Positions 45,009-54,738 of a stretch of DNA of 64,000 bases are shown here, in pieces; the first letter of the stretch is position 1; each line of letters opens with the position of its first letter. The stretch comes from an uncultured Granulosicoccus sp. Lineage in GTDB: Bacteria; Pseudomonadota; Gammaproteobacteria; Granulosicoccales; Granulosicoccaceae. The notes under the pieces were generated by a model. That model saw nothing but the letters and a program-made list of their open reading frames with translations, did no database searches and had not been told where the DNA came from. A program made the position numbers and the translations under genes. The stretch spans positions 124,001 through 188,000 of the forward strand of contig CANLXI010000008.1 in NCBI GenBank assembly GCA_947495035.1, given 5' to 3'.

Positions 45009-46501
45009 GCGTTGGCTCCCTGATGCTTGTGGTGGCGGCGACGGGCCACCTGGCTCATGATTATCGGCCACAACAGAGTCAGAAGAGCGACCAGCAGAAA
45101 GGTCATGGCATAGGGACGTGTAAGAATCTCCGCGACATTGCCGTCGGACATCATCAGCGAGCCGCGCAACTGTTCTTCGGCAATGGGACTGAGGACGAAG
45201 CCGATGACAAACGGGCCGAGCGGTACCCGGGCGATCTCCAGACCCAGTCCGATGATGCCGAAGGCGACCATGACCCAGACGTCGGTGAAGTTGTTGTTGA
45301 CGGCATAGGAGCCGACAACGCAGAACACGAGGATGGTACTTAGCAGCCAGGCGCGCGGTATCTGGGATATGGCAGCGATGTAGCGTACGGCGTTCCACAT
45401 CAGAATCAGCATGATGATGTTGGCCACCAGGTAGGCAGCGATGATGCCGTAGGCCACCTCGGGCGCATTCTGGAACAACAGAGGGCCGGGTTGCAGACTG
45501 TGTATGGTCAGGGCGCCGATCAGGATGGCCTCGGTAACGCTGCCGGGTATGCCCATGGTGATCAGCGGTATGAGGGCGCCGCCGATGGACGCATTGTTGG
45601 CGGTTTCGCCGGCAACCACCCCCGGCTCGTGGCCGCTACCGAACTTCTCCGGTGTTCGCGAGAGTTGCCGGGTAGTGGTATAGGACACCAGTGCTGCGAT
45701 ATTGGCGCCGATACCCGGTAGCAGACCTATCCAGGTGCCGATGACTGAAGAGCGCAGCATGTTGGGGCCGAAGGTCAACAGATCCCTGGCCTGCACGGGC
45801 AGTTTCTGCTTCGGCAGATTGATGGGGGCGGATGTCTTGATGGGAGCTGCCGACTCGCGCAGAATCTGGCTGATGGCAAAGGCACCGATCAATACCGGCA
45901 ACAGGCCGAAGCCGGACAGCAGCGCATCCATGTCGAAAGTCAATCGTGCGCGGCCGATGGAATTGTCGATACCCGGCAAGGCAAAGGCCATCCCCAGTGT
46001 TGCCGCCATCAGGCCTTTCACGAGCGAGCCCTGGGTCAGCGAGGCCAGCATCACCAATGCCATCATGACCAGGGAAAAGTATTCCCAGGGACCAAACTGC
46101 AAGGCGAACCTTGCCAGGGTCGGCGACATGCCGGCCAGGAATATCCAGGAGATGATACCGCCGACAACCGAGGCCATGATCCCCAGCGCCAGTGCACGCT
46201 GCGGCTGACCATTCTGAGCCATCGGGTATCCGTCGAAGGTGGTGACGATGGATGCGGGCGTGCCCGGCATGCGCAGCAGAATGGCCGTGATCAGACCGCC
46301 CGAGATGCCGCCGACATACTGTCCGATCAGCAGCGTGATGGCATTGACCGAGTCCATGTGGAAGGTCAACGGCAGTGTCAATGCTATCAGCATCGAAGCG
46401 GTCAACCCCGGTATGGCACCGACCACGATTCCCAGAGCGGTTCCGAGAAACAGGAACAGCAGGTTGTCGATCTGGAACAGGGTAATGAATGCGTCAAGCA
46501 T
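45005..46501 (-). CDS. TctA, large permease of tripartite tricarboxylate transporter (module 1)
   Basis: 498 residues, about 12 helices. Family signature: LGTALGIVVGAIPGLTASMLIALTLPLTF, then MPGTPASIVTTFDGYPMAQNGQPQRALALGI and LPGIGANIAALVSY. It transports a carboxylate-type solute delivered by the TctC protein. Overlaps the GntR gene. Confidence 0.93.
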   Translation of the reverse strand: MLDAFITLFQIDNLLFLFLGTALGIVVGAIPGLTASMLIALTLPLTFHMDSVNAITLLIGQYVGGISGGLITAILLRMPGTPASIVTTFDGYPMAQNGQPQRALALGIMASVVGGIISWIFLAGMSPTLARFALQFGPWEYFSLVMMALVMLASLTQGSLVKGLMAATLGMAFALPGIDNSIGRARLTFDMDALLSGFGLLPVLIGAFAISQILRESAAPIKTSAPINLPKQKLPVQARDLLTFGPNMLRSSVIGTWIGLLPGIGANIAALVSYTTTRQLSRTPEKFGSGHEPGVVAGETANNASIGGALIPLITMGIPGSVTEAILIGALTIHSLQPGPLLFQNAPEVAYGIIAAYLVANIIMLILMWNAVRYIAAISQIPRAWLLSTILVFCVVGSYAVNNNFTDVWVMVAFGIIGLGLEIARVPLGPFVIGFVLSPIAEEQLRGSLMMSDGNVAEILTRPYAMTFLLVALLTLLWPIIMSQVARRRHHKHQGANA

Positions 46502-46530
46502 GTTCTGGAGTCCGAAGGCAGTTCATGGGG

Positions 46531-47061
46531 TCAGCCGAGATCGACGTACAGGAAGCGTGTCATGACCAGGTAGAGGCAGGCGGCCAGCAACAATCCGAAC
46601 AGGGCAAACTTCCACAGCGCCTGTCGCCGCTGCTGTGACAGTGTTGTACCAACGATGCTCACGAATACAGCGGTGACCGGAATGAACGGCCATTGCAGAA
46701 TATCCAGCGCTGCGATGTACAGAATCAGCGATGCGAAGACAACGGCGCCACGCAGTTGTCCGGTCAGAACGGGTTCCGTGCTTTCCGGCTCGGTGCCTGT
46801 CTCCGTGTCGGCCGTGGCATTGGCAGTCGGTGATGCGCTGTCCCCATTGTCGGCAGACTTGCGCAGTTGCAATATCGCCTTGATGGCAATGATCAGAGCG
46901 AACAGAACCAGCAGCCCGCCGAGAATTCTCGGCAAGGCTGCCGAGCCCATGGGCTCGAAGCGCGGCGGTGGTAGTGACGAGGCCCCGAGAAACAGCAGGC
47001 CGGCGCCTGCCAGAACGGCAAGCACCAGAACCAGATCCACCCAGGCATGATGCAGACGCAT
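46531..47061 (-). CDS. TctB, small permease (module 1)
   Basis: 176 residues with about four helices: LVLVLAVLAGAGLLFLGASSLPPPRFEPMGSAALPRILGGLLVLF at the N-terminus. RFEPMGSAALPRILG is the conserved TctB segment. It follows tctC directly (stop and start abut at 47061/47062). Confidence 0.9.
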   Translation of the reverse strand: MRLHHAWVDLVLVLAVLAGAGLLFLGASSLPPPRFEPMGSAALPRILGGLLVLFALIIAIKAILQLRKSADNGDSASPTANATADTETGTEPESTEPVLTGQLRGAVVFASLILYIAALDILQWPFIPVTAVFVSIVGTTLSQQRRQALWKFALFGLLLAACLYLVMTRFLYVDLG

Positions 47062-48060
47062 TTACTTGATGCTGTCCGCAACCGGCTTCAATGCCTTGAG
47101 AGTCTTCTGCGCATCGGCCATCGCCGATTCGCCATCCATCCAGTAAGCTTCCAGAGTGTTGGCCTTGAAGTACTCGATGATTTCCGGATCGGCGATGGCT
47201 TTTTCCAGCGCTCCGGCCAACTCGGCAACGACATCATCCGGCGTGTCTGCCGGTACCAGCCACCAGTTGGGGTTGGCCCAGCTGACGTCAAGGCCCAATT
47301 CGCCGGCAGTGGGGACATCCGGCAGTTCGGGCAGACGTTCGCGACCAAAGTACACCAGCGCCTTCAGGCCGTCTCCCTGGCCAATGAATTCCGATGCGGC
47401 AAACAGTGAGATATCGGCGTTACCACCGAGAACGAGACGCAGGCGGTCAGCGCCGCTGGAGGCGGTGACATACCGTGTCTCGAAACCGGCTTCATTGGCC
47501 AGCATGGCCCCGACGAAGTGTGGAATGGTGCCGATGCCGACAGCCTCGACCAGGCTGCGTGGTTCGGCTTTCAGGGCGTCTATCAGCTCTGGCAGTGTGT
47601 TGTACGGGGAGTCTTCCCGTACCACCCAGACGGGACTGCCACCGCCGGTATAGCCCACGGACTTGAAATCGTCGAGCGTGAAATCACCCAGTTGCATGGC
47701 GATGGAGATCAGTAGCTGGTGGTGCCAGTGCACGGCAGTGTGACCATCGGCGTCTCCGCGCCGCATCTGGTTGACGGCATTGGCACCGGCGCCGCCATCG
47801 GCGTTGAGAACGACCATGGGTTGAGACAACCAGCCCTTTTCCTGAATCTTCTCTCCCAGCAGACGGGCCACGGTGTCGGTTCGACCACCGGGCTTGAATG
47901 GCACGATGACGCGGATGGGTTTGGTGGGGTAGCTGCCTTCGTCAGCCAGTGCCAGTGTGCTGGTGCCGCTCAGGGAGGCGGCGAGCAGTGCGCCCACGGC
48001 AACCTTGCAGGCACGGCCGAGCACGTTGCGGCGTCGTGTCGGATCGTTTGTTGTTGTCAT
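47062..48060 (-). CDS. TctC/Bug-type periplasmic binding protein (module 1)
   Basis: 332 residues from the ATG at 48060. A signal peptide (RRRNVLGRACKVAVGALLAASLSGTSTLALA) may be Tat-type. Bug fold: YPTKPIRVIVPFKPGGRTDTVARLLGEKI, VVLNADGGAGANAVNQMRRGDADG. It binds the ligand in the periplasm. The open frame starts at 48117, but that extension reads back into the divergent control region. First gene of the tctCBA-gntR-sulfatase operon. Confidence 0.9.
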   Translation of the reverse strand: MTTTNDPTRRRNVLGRACKVAVGALLAASLSGTSTLALADEGSYPTKPIRVIVPFKPGGRTDTVARLLGEKIQEKGWLSQPMVVLNADGGAGANAVNQMRRGDADGHTAVHWHHQLLISIAMQLGDFTLDDFKSVGYTGGGSPVWVVREDSPYNTLPELIDALKAEPRSLVEAVGIGTIPHFVGAMLANEAGFETRYVTASSGADRLRLVLGGNADISLFAASEFIGQGDGLKALVYFGRERLPELPDVPTAGELGLDVSWANPNWWLVPADTPDDVVAELAGALEKAIADPEIIEYFKANTLEAYWMDGESAMADAQKTLKALKPVADSIK

Positions 48061-48124
48061 TCGGGTCACGGCATGAATTCCTCTTTTCGGTAGTGGCTGG
48101 ACCAAAATACCTATCAACAGGATT

Positions 48125-48139
48125 ATTGTCTAGACCAAT
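48125..48139. promoter_or_regulatory. GntR-type operator in tctC/sulfatase divergent region
   Basis: ATTGTCTAGACCAAT is a near-palindrome around GTCTAGAC (48128-48135). A related half-site TGGACCAA begins at 48098, about three helical turns before TAGACCAA. It is positioned 65 bases upstream of tctC and 92 upstream of the divergent sulfatase gene. The GntR protein of the module is the likely binder. Confidence 0.45.
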
Positions 48140-48230
48140 TTTGAAATCATGCGTAAAATGAGATCCAATGTGGTGCAGTTGCGTGTTGCTGCACTCGTTG
48201 GTGAAATACCGCAGATATCGGAGGAAGGGC

Positions 48231-49700
48231 GTGACCGAAACGAACAAGGCAGCAGGCAGGAATCTGGTCATCATCATGTCCGATGAGCACAATCGTGACT
48301 GGTCCGGCTGCTATGGCCACGCTCTGGCTCGAACTCCGCACATCGATGCATTGGCAGCCCGAGGCACGCGATTCAGCAGTGCGTATTGCAACAGCCCCAT
48401 CTGTGTGCCATCACGAGCAGCGTTCGCCACAGGGCGATTCGTGCATGACACCGGGCACTGGGACAATGCCTTTCCCTATGCCGGTTCGCCCACCTCATGG
48501 CATCAGCTGGCCCGTGAGGCCGGCGTGCGCTCCACGTCCATCGGCAAGTTGCATTTTCGGGGCGGGGATGACAACGGCTTCAGCGAAGAGATCATTCCCC
48601 TGCACGTGGTCGACGGCATCGGCGACGTCAAGGGAGCCATCCGCGATCCACTGCCGGCGAAAAAGGGCTGCGATGCTCTGGCCCGTGATGCCGGCCCGGG
48701 GTTGAGCGAATACGCGCGTTATGACTTCCAGATCCGTGACCGTGCTGTCGACTACTTGAAAGCACGTGCGCTTGAGCAGTCTGATGGCGAAAGTGCGCCG
48801 CCTTTCGTGCTGTTTGTCAGCCTGGTGATGCCACATTTCCCGCTGATTGCACCGCAGGATTTCTACGATCAGTACGCAAATCTGAGTCTTGACGAGTTGA
48901 CCGACACACTGCAAGCCCCGTCAGTGGACCACCCGGTGTTGCTGGAACTGCAGAAGTACATGAACTACGACGAATACTTCGATGATGAGAGTCGTTCAAG
49001 AGCCTTGCGAGCCTATCTGGGCATGGTGTCCACGATAGATGCCATCGTTGGCGACATCACCTCGGTGGTGGAAGGGAGTTCGCTGAGCAACAATACCTGC
49101 ATGGCCTACACCTCGGATCATGGCGACAATCTGGGCAATCGTGGTCTGTGGGGCAAGTCGGTCATGTATGAGGATTCCGTTGCGGTACCGCTGATACTGG
49201 CCGGCCCCGATGTGCCGCAGGGGCATGTCTGCAGCACGCCCGTATCGCTGGTGGACTTCCATCCTACGGTGCTCGATGTACTGGGTATCGAAAGACCCGC
49301 GACGGATATGGCAGACACGCTTCCCGGTTGTTCACTGCAACAGCTTGCCAGCACGCCCGACGAACCGGAAAGGGCGGTATTCAGCGAGTACCACGCCGCC
49401 GGTGCCTGCACCGGCATGTTCATGCTGCGCTGTGGTGCCTTCAAGCTGGTCGCTTATTCGGGCTATGCCCCGCAACTGTTCAATCTGGAGGATGACCCGG
49501 GGGAAGTCAGGGATCTGGCTGACCAACCGGAATATGCCGCTGTGTTGGCCAGCCTGCGCGAAGCCATGGCTGCAATCTGCGATATCGAGGCTGTCAATCG
49601 ACAGGTGTTCGAGCAGCAACAAGCACTGGTGGAGCGTCACGGTGGCCGTGATGCGGTGCTGTCAGGGACGGATATTCCGCATACGCCGGCACCGGTGTAG
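48231..49700 (+). CDS. Type I sulfatase, choline-sulfatase-like (second of three)
   Basis: 489 residues from the GTG at 48231, which follows GGAGGAAGGGC; the frame is open to 48168 but the extension is not family-like. Formylglycine motif C58-V-P-S-R62 in CNSPICVPSRAAFATG; metal ligands in IIMSDEHNRDWSGCYG and CMAYTSDHGDNLGNRGLWGKS. There is no signal peptide, so it is cytosolic. It resembles the third sulfatase (56186-57631) much more than the first. Divergent from the tctCBA operon. Confidence 0.92.
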   Translation: MTETNKAAGRNLVIIMSDEHNRDWSGCYGHALARTPHIDALAARGTRFSSAYCNSPICVPSRAAFATGRFVHDTGHWDNAFPYAGSPTSWHQLAREAGVRSTSIGKLHFRGGDDNGFSEEIIPLHVVDGIGDVKGAIRDPLPAKKGCDALARDAGPGLSEYARYDFQIRDRAVDYLKARALEQSDGESAPPFVLFVSLVMPHFPLIAPQDFYDQYANLSLDELTDTLQAPSVDHPVLLELQKYMNYDEYFDDESRSRALRAYLGMVSTIDAIVGDITSVVEGSSLSNNTCMAYTSDHGDNLGNRGLWGKSVMYEDSVAVPLILAGPDVPQGHVCSTPVSLVDFHPTVLDVLGIERPATDMADTLPGCSLQQLASTPDEPERAVFSEYHAAGACTGMFMLRCGAFKLVAYSGYAPQLFNLEDDPGEVRDLADQPEYAAVLASLREAMAAICDIEAVNRQVFEQQQALVERHGGRDAVLSGTDIPHTPAPV

Positions 49701-49924
49701 CAATTGCTTTCAAAGGCAAGTGACAAGGCACCGGCAACATGGCTCGGTTGGGTGCGACCGAGCCTCAAGACGCATTTTGCCTTGCAAAATACAAGCATGA
49801 CCCGCGGGTACTTTTCAGGCAAGGTCAAGCCATAAACTAGACTAATTGCGAGTTTCTCAGGCGAAAAAGTGATAGGTAATCGTCATAAACTGCCTGTCGA
49901 CCTTTGCATAGGGAAGATTCGCTG

Positions 49925-52900
49925 GTGAGTCAAAAGCCGATAAGTGTGCATCTGAGAGGTTCTGCCTTCGACTCTTCCGAGGGTAACGAAACCCATCTAC
50001 GCGTGAACGGCCAGGCGCGAGGAATGCCGAAGAACAGGGGCCTCAACACGGTTGTCCTCAATCCGGACGGCACCCGCAAGGCAAAAGCCAGTCACGATGT
50101 CTACGGCAATGCCGACGCCTGGAATGGCTGGGCCAGCTGGATTGGCGCCAACGCTGAAGAGAACGATATTGTCGCCGTCGCCTCATACGACGCTGTGCGT
50201 AGTGTTCCTCGTGGCGGTGCGGCGGCGACACTGTTGAACGACATCGGTGCGCTGAAAGCCTTTCGGACGGAAGGGCCGGGCGATTGGCGCAGGGTCCGTA
50301 CCCCGTACGCGCTACTCTTTGTCATGGGCGGGAATGGATCCCGGGAAGAACTCCACCACCATGAAGGACCGAATGCACACATCGTGGTCGCATTGAACAC
50401 CCTTCATCTTCGCGGGTCGGCCTTCGAGTCGTCAGAGGGTAATCAGACCTTTCTGGAGGTGAATGGCAACTCCATGAACATGAGTTCTCAACGAGGCTTG
50501 AATACGCTGGTTCTGACTCATGACCTGAGCTTCAAGGCACAGTCCCATCACGATATATACGGCAACGGCAGTGTCTGGAACCAGTGGGCAGAATGGGTTG
50601 AATCCACGGCTGCCGAGGGTGATTTTGTGGCCGTGGCATCCTATGATGCAGTATCCAATGCGCCCGGAAGTGGAGCCGCGGCCGATCTGTTGCGCTCCGT
50701 GGGTGCGCTCAAGGCGTTTGACATGACCATCGGCGCAGACTGGCGTCGTGACCGAGCGTCTTATGCTCTGCTGTTCGAACAGGGGACCCGCCGCTGTCTG
50801 GAAGTCAGTGAACAACTTGGCGGCCCAAATGCCCACATTCAGAGCACTCTGGTGACTCCGCTCTCGGAAGGAACCAGTCGGCAGGCATTGAGTTTCAATG
50901 GCACGGACAATTATCTGTCCAGTGAACTCGACATCCCGGAAACCGACTTCACCGTCAGTATCTGGTTCAAGACCTCGAATCCGAATTGCGGCCTGTTCAG
51001 CGTCGACGTCGGTGTGCGTGGCGCCGGAGGACACGACAGGAACCTGTATCTGGAAGGCGGCAACATGATCGCTCGCTTGTGGAGTAACGAAACCATTGCC
51101 ACCAGTGGCATCAATTACGCTGATGGTCAATGGCACCGGGTCAGCCATGTCATCGGTGCAAGCGTGAGTGGGCAGCAAATCCATGTCGATGGAGTATTGC
51201 GTGCCAGCGGTGTCAAGAGCAGCTCCGATTTCAACGAACAGACCGGAATCAATATCGGCTTTGCCAGTGACGCCTTGTCGGATTACTTTCAGGGCGAGAT
51301 TGCAGAAGTGTCCCTGTGGTCGGTTGCACGTAATGAACAGGACAATCAAGCCTGGACAGAGCAGATTGTCGGCAGTGAGACAGACCTGCTGGCTTTCTGG
51401 ACCTTTTCCGAGCGTAAGGGCAGTGTGGTGCGCAACGTCGTCAATGGTCTGTCGGATGCCACGATACATGGGGTGCCGCTGTGGACGAGCAGCAATGACT
51501 TCCCCGGCGGCGTATTGAGCAACTTCTTTGCGCCAGACCCCGAGGACATTCGCGATGAAGGTGAAAAGCTGTCGGTCGTAGGCACGACGCTGGGCAACGG
51601 TCATGAAGCCGATCCTCCGCAGGATCTCGTCGCTGAACCGATTCAGGAGCTGATCAGCAGCGGCCTTATGCCCCAGTACGATCTCATGGGAAGACTGTTG
51701 GCTGCAGTGCATGATGACGAACTGGTTCTGAACAAGAGGTTGTTGGGGCCGTATGCCGAAATTGCCGGCATTGCGACCGAGGTACTGAGTGTGCTGGTAT
51801 CGATCCGCAACCCCAAGGTTCAATTCCTCAGAGGCAAACCCGGGATGATTGGTGCGCCGGGCTCGGAGCTGGTTGTTGATGCCGACGACAGCACGGCTCT
51901 GGCCACACCCGAAGATCACTCTCTCAGAGTGACCGGTGATGTCGAGGTGTTCGGCAGCCTTGACTACAAGATTCAGGCGGATTTCTTTCACTACAAGAAA
52001 GAGCCGAAATGCTCGTTCAAGTTCGTCAGCGGCCAGCCTCTGGGTATTGGCACCTTTCTGCCGGGCGTCCCCTTGATTCAGGCACTCAAGATGAAAGGGC
52101 CGACGCTGATCGTTTGCAACGCTGGCACCCTCTATGACGCGGACCTCGATTCGGGCATCAACGAGGGTTTCAACTTTTTCGGTAATCTGGAAATTGCCGA
52201 GTCCGATGACGAAGCCTTGCGCTATGTGGGTGGTTTGCTGTCTGTCAGCGAGCTGGCTGTACACGCCGCCATCGATACTTCTGTCTCGCCGCGCAAGATC
52301 ATTCTTGAAGCCGCTGTCAAACGTGAGATCACGCTACTTGACGGAGCGGCCTTCAAACTGCGTTTCACCCGGTCTGACGTCGGGCTGGAGATATCCGGAA
52401 AGCCGCCCGAGCCGACGGTGTCCCTGTCGAATGACCTTGTACTGACCCTGCAGAAAGGGGGTGAAAATACACATCTGGTGTTCACCGGTGGCATCAAGGT
52501 GCAAGCCGAATCCATTTCAGGCTTCTTTACCATGAACGGCACGGGCCGCCACCCGGACGGCGGTTTGACAGGCAAGGTTCAGAATACCGGAGAGTGGAAA
52601 GAGCCCTTCGGCATTCCCGGCATCACGATCAGTCAATTGTCCCTGCAGCTGGGAGGGACCTACGCGGCTCCATGGATCGACAATGTGGGTGTCCATGGCA
52701 ACATGAAGATCGGCGATGTCGAGGGCAGCATGTCCGTGATGGTGGATACCAATGACCCTGACCAGTTCGTTCTGGCGGGTTCCAGCAATGTTCTGACCCT
52801 GTTGCAGGTCATGAGTGCCATGAATCCTGCCACTTTCGTGGTCTATCAGGCGCTGGGCCAGAGCGTTCAGAAAACGCTGGGCAAGGTTGTCGATGTCAAG

Positions 52901-54706
52901 ATGACTGATGTCAAGGTCAATATCGTGCCGTCCGCCACGTCCATCGGTGGCGTACATTTTCGCGATGAAGGTGTCACCCTCATGGGCAAGCTGTCGGTCT
53001 GGGGGTGGAACGCCAGTGCCTTCATCAATGTGGATACATTTGATGGCCTGACCGTGCGCGGGGACATGGAGCCCGTGAATATACACAATATATTCAAGAT
53101 CACGGGCGCGCAGGGGGATCCTGCTCCGGTATTACGCATGCGAATAGCACCGAAGCCCGATTTCGCCCCAGAGCTGTATTTCTCTGCCCGGGTCGAATTG
53201 CTGGGACTGTCGCGGGAGGTCAGGGTCGAGGCGAACGAAGATGCCTTGACCTTCCATCTGAATCAAAGCCTGGGAAGCGTGCTGACCACACGTTTGAGCT
53301 GCACCTGGGGCAATTACAATTTTGCCGCAACGGGTTCCATCAATTTCAATCTGAACGTCACCATTCCAACGCGATTCGGTGATATCCCACTGATCGATCT
53401 GGGCTTCAATGCAGCGGCGATTGTTCGAGTCGGCGCCATCGATGGATTTTTCCTGTCGCTCAACGGTGATTTTCGCTTCTACGGCAAGACCGTCACCTTC
53501 CCTGAACTGAAGCTCAGCGTTGCTCCCAGGGATTTTCAGGCTGTTTTCAATGCGGTGGTCAAGCAGATTCGTGACGAAGCCGAAGACCTGTTCGGGCCGA
53601 TTTTCAAGACTCTGCAGGAATGGGCGGATGCCGTGAAGCGGGGGGCAGTAATGATTGTGGGCGAGATCGCGACGGTTGCCAAGGATGTCTACAACGCCAC
53701 CAGAGATGAAGCGGTCAGGGCATACAGGACGTTGAGTCGGGGTGCTGATGAAGTCGCTAAGGGGCTGAAAACCGTTTACAAGGCAACTTCCGAAGAGGTC
53801 GGCAAGGCGCTCAGGAAAGCCAACTATGCGATTGAACAGGTTGCCGAAGCACTGGAACAGGCGTTCAATCTGGGCGTCAGGCAGACTGCCAGGGTGCTGA
53901 AGAAGGTCGGGTATGCTGCCAATCAGGTGGCTGCCGCAATCAGGAGCGCTTTTGGTGAAGCGCTCAAGTCCGCTGCGCAAGCACTTGTCTATGCAGGTTA
54001 TGCCGCCAATCAGGTGGGTGAGGCCTTGAAGAGCATCTACAATGCTACTGCAGGGAAGGCCGCTGAAGCCTTGAAACTGGCCGGATACACCGCCAGGCAA
54101 GTAGGCGCAGTGTTGAAGAGTGCTTACACCAGCAGTGCAAGGGTGGCCGCTGCGGCTCTCAAGCATGCTCGGTATGCCGTCGCGGATGTAGGCCGGGCCT
54201 TGAGAAGTGCTTTCACGAATAGTGTGAATGTTGCAGCCACTGCGTTGAAAAGCGCTGGATACGTGGTCAATGACGTCGGGCGAGCCTTGAAAGGCGCCTA
54301 CACCAATAGTGCAAAGGTGGCCGCCGGAGCACTCAAGCACGCTCGTTTTGCGGTGGATGAAGTCGGTGGTGCATTGAAGAATGTCTACTCTGCCAATGTC
54401 AAGGAGGTCGCCGCTGCGCTCAAGGTGGCGAATTACACGGTCAATGAGGTGGGCTACGCCATCAACAGCGCCTTTTCCAACAGTGCGAAAACCGCGGCCG
54501 AAGCTCTCAAGTATGCAGGTTTCGCGGTGGGTGAAGTCGGCGGCTTCGTCAAGGATGTCTATGATCTGGGGCCGGATGCACTGAATGACGCATTGACAGG
54601 TGCCGGCTTTGCCGCCAGGGAGATCGAAGGGTTCTTTTCGAGCCTTGGTGGAGAATTCGTTAATTTCTTCTCGGACATCGGCGAAGAGATCATTGGTTGG
54701 TTCTGA
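49925..54706 (+). CDS. Giant multidomain protein: two ILEI/FAM3-like domains, LamG-like domain, beta-rich region, 29-residue repeats
   Basis: 1593 residues from the GTG at 49925 (AGGGAAG about nine bases before it); a TTG at 49904 adds seven. There is no signal peptide or membrane helix at the N-terminus. Two related domains (about residues 7-150 and 158-303) share HLRGSAFxSSEGN, a GLNTxVL strand, a D(I/V)YGN turn, VAVASYDAV and YALLF, the pattern of ILEI/FAM3 domains. A concanavalin/LamG-like domain (about 318-490) has ALSFNGTDNYLSSEL, FTVSIWFKTSNP and FQGEIAEVSLWSVARN. Residues 545-1225 are beta-rich and unrecognised. The C-terminus is helical with tandem 29-residue repeats. Two genes follow closely. 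The function is unknown; the first three domains suggest glycan or surface binding, the repeats membrane interaction or assembly (inference). Confidence 0.75.
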   Translation: MSQKPISVHLRGSAFDSSEGNETHLRVNGQARGMPKNRGLNTVVLNPDGTRKAKASHDVYGNADAWNGWASWIGANAEENDIVAVASYDAVRSVPRGGAAATLLNDIGALKAFRTEGPGDWRRVRTPYALLFVMGGNGSREELHHHEGPNAHIVVALNTLHLRGSAFESSEGNQTFLEVNGNSMNMSSQRGLNTLVLTHDLSFKAQSHHDIYGNGSVWNQWAEWVESTAAEGDFVAVASYDAVSNAPGSGAAADLLRSVGALKAFDMTIGADWRRDRASYALLFEQGTRRCLEVSEQLGGPNAHIQSTLVTPLSEGTSRQALSFNGTDNYLSSELDIPETDFTVSIWFKTSNPNCGLFSVDVGVRGAGGHDRNLYLEGGNMIARLWSNETIATSGINYADGQWHRVSHVIGASVSGQQIHVDGVLRASGVKSSSDFNEQTGINIGFASDALSDYFQGEIAEVSLWSVARNEQDNQAWTEQIVGSETDLLAFWTFSERKGSVVRNVVNGLSDATIHGVPLWTSSNDFPGGVLSNFFAPDPEDIRDEGEKLSVVGTTLGNGHEADPPQDLVAEPIQELISSGLMPQYDLMGRLLAAVHDDELVLNKRLLGPYAEIAGIATEVLSVLVSIRNPKVQFLRGKPGMIGAPGSELVVDADDSTALATPEDHSLRVTGDVEVFGSLDYKIQADFFHYKKEPKCSFKFVSGQPLGIGTFLPGVPLIQALKMKGPTLIVCNAGTLYDADLDSGINEGFNFFGNLEIAESDDEALRYVGGLLSVSELAVHAAIDTSVSPRKIILEAAVKREITLLDGAAFKLRFTRSDVGLEISGKPPEPTVSLSNDLVLTLQKGGENTHLVFTGGIKVQAESISGFFTMNGTGRHPDGGLTGKVQNTGEWKEPFGIPGITISQLSLQLGGTYAAPWIDNVGVHGNMKIGDVEGSMSVMVDTNDPDQFVLAGSSNVLTLLQVMSAMNPATFVVYQALGQSVQKTLGKVVDVKMTDVKVNIVPSATSIGGVHFRDEGVTLMGKLSVWGWNASAFINVDTFDGLTVRGDMEPVNIHNIFKITGAQGDPAPVLRMRIAPKPDFAPELYFSARVELLGLSREVRVEANEDALTFHLNQSLGSVLTTRLSCTWGNYNFAATGSINFNLNVTIPTRFGDIPLIDLGFNAAAIVRVGAIDGFFLSLNGDFRFYGKTVTFPELKLSVAPRDFQAVFNAVVKQIRDEAEDLFGPIFKTLQEWADAVKRGAVMIVGEIATVAKDVYNATRDEAVRAYRTLSRGADEVAKGLKTVYKATSEEVGKALRKANYAIEQVAEALEQAFNLGVRQTARVLKKVGYAANQVAAAIRSAFGEALKSAAQALVYAGYAANQVGEALKSIYNATAGKAAEALKLAGYTARQVGAVLKSAYTSSARVAAAALKHARYAVADVGRALRSAFTNSVNVAATALKSAGYVVNDVGRALKGAYTNSAKVAAGALKHARFAVDEVGGALKNVYSANVKEVAAALKVANYTVNEVGYAINSAFSNSAKTAAEALKYAGFAVGEVGGFVKDVYDLGPDALNDALTGAGFAAREIEGFFSSLGGEFVNFFSDIGEEIIGWF
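53711..54580 (+). repeat. Ten tandem 87-bp units encoding 29-residue amphipathic repeats
   Basis: In-frame units start every 87 bases from 53711 to 54494, with an eleventh, degenerate unit from 54581. Approximate consensus of one unit: AAxALKxAGYAVxxVGxAL followed by KxAYxxSAxx. Each unit would give two short amphipathic helices with Ala/Leu/Val on one face and Lys on the other. Units differ in sequence, so this is old protein repetition and not a recent DNA duplication or CRISPR. Confidence 0.85.
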
Positions 54707-54738
54707 TTGCAACCGAGAAACAAACCTGGTGGGAAATC

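Noticed and set aside
50432..52264. 610-residue open frame antisense to the giant gene
   Set aside because: It is a shadow of the sense frame, which carries recognisable ILEI and LamG domains; the antisense protein has no family features.
53711..54580. Repeats considered as a CRISPR array or DNA satellite
   Set aside because: Units are contiguous, coding, all in one frame and diverged at the DNA level, with no spacers.
53132..54712. 526-residue antisense frame across the repeat tail
   Set aside because: Its regularity simply mirrors the 87-base repeats of the sense gene.
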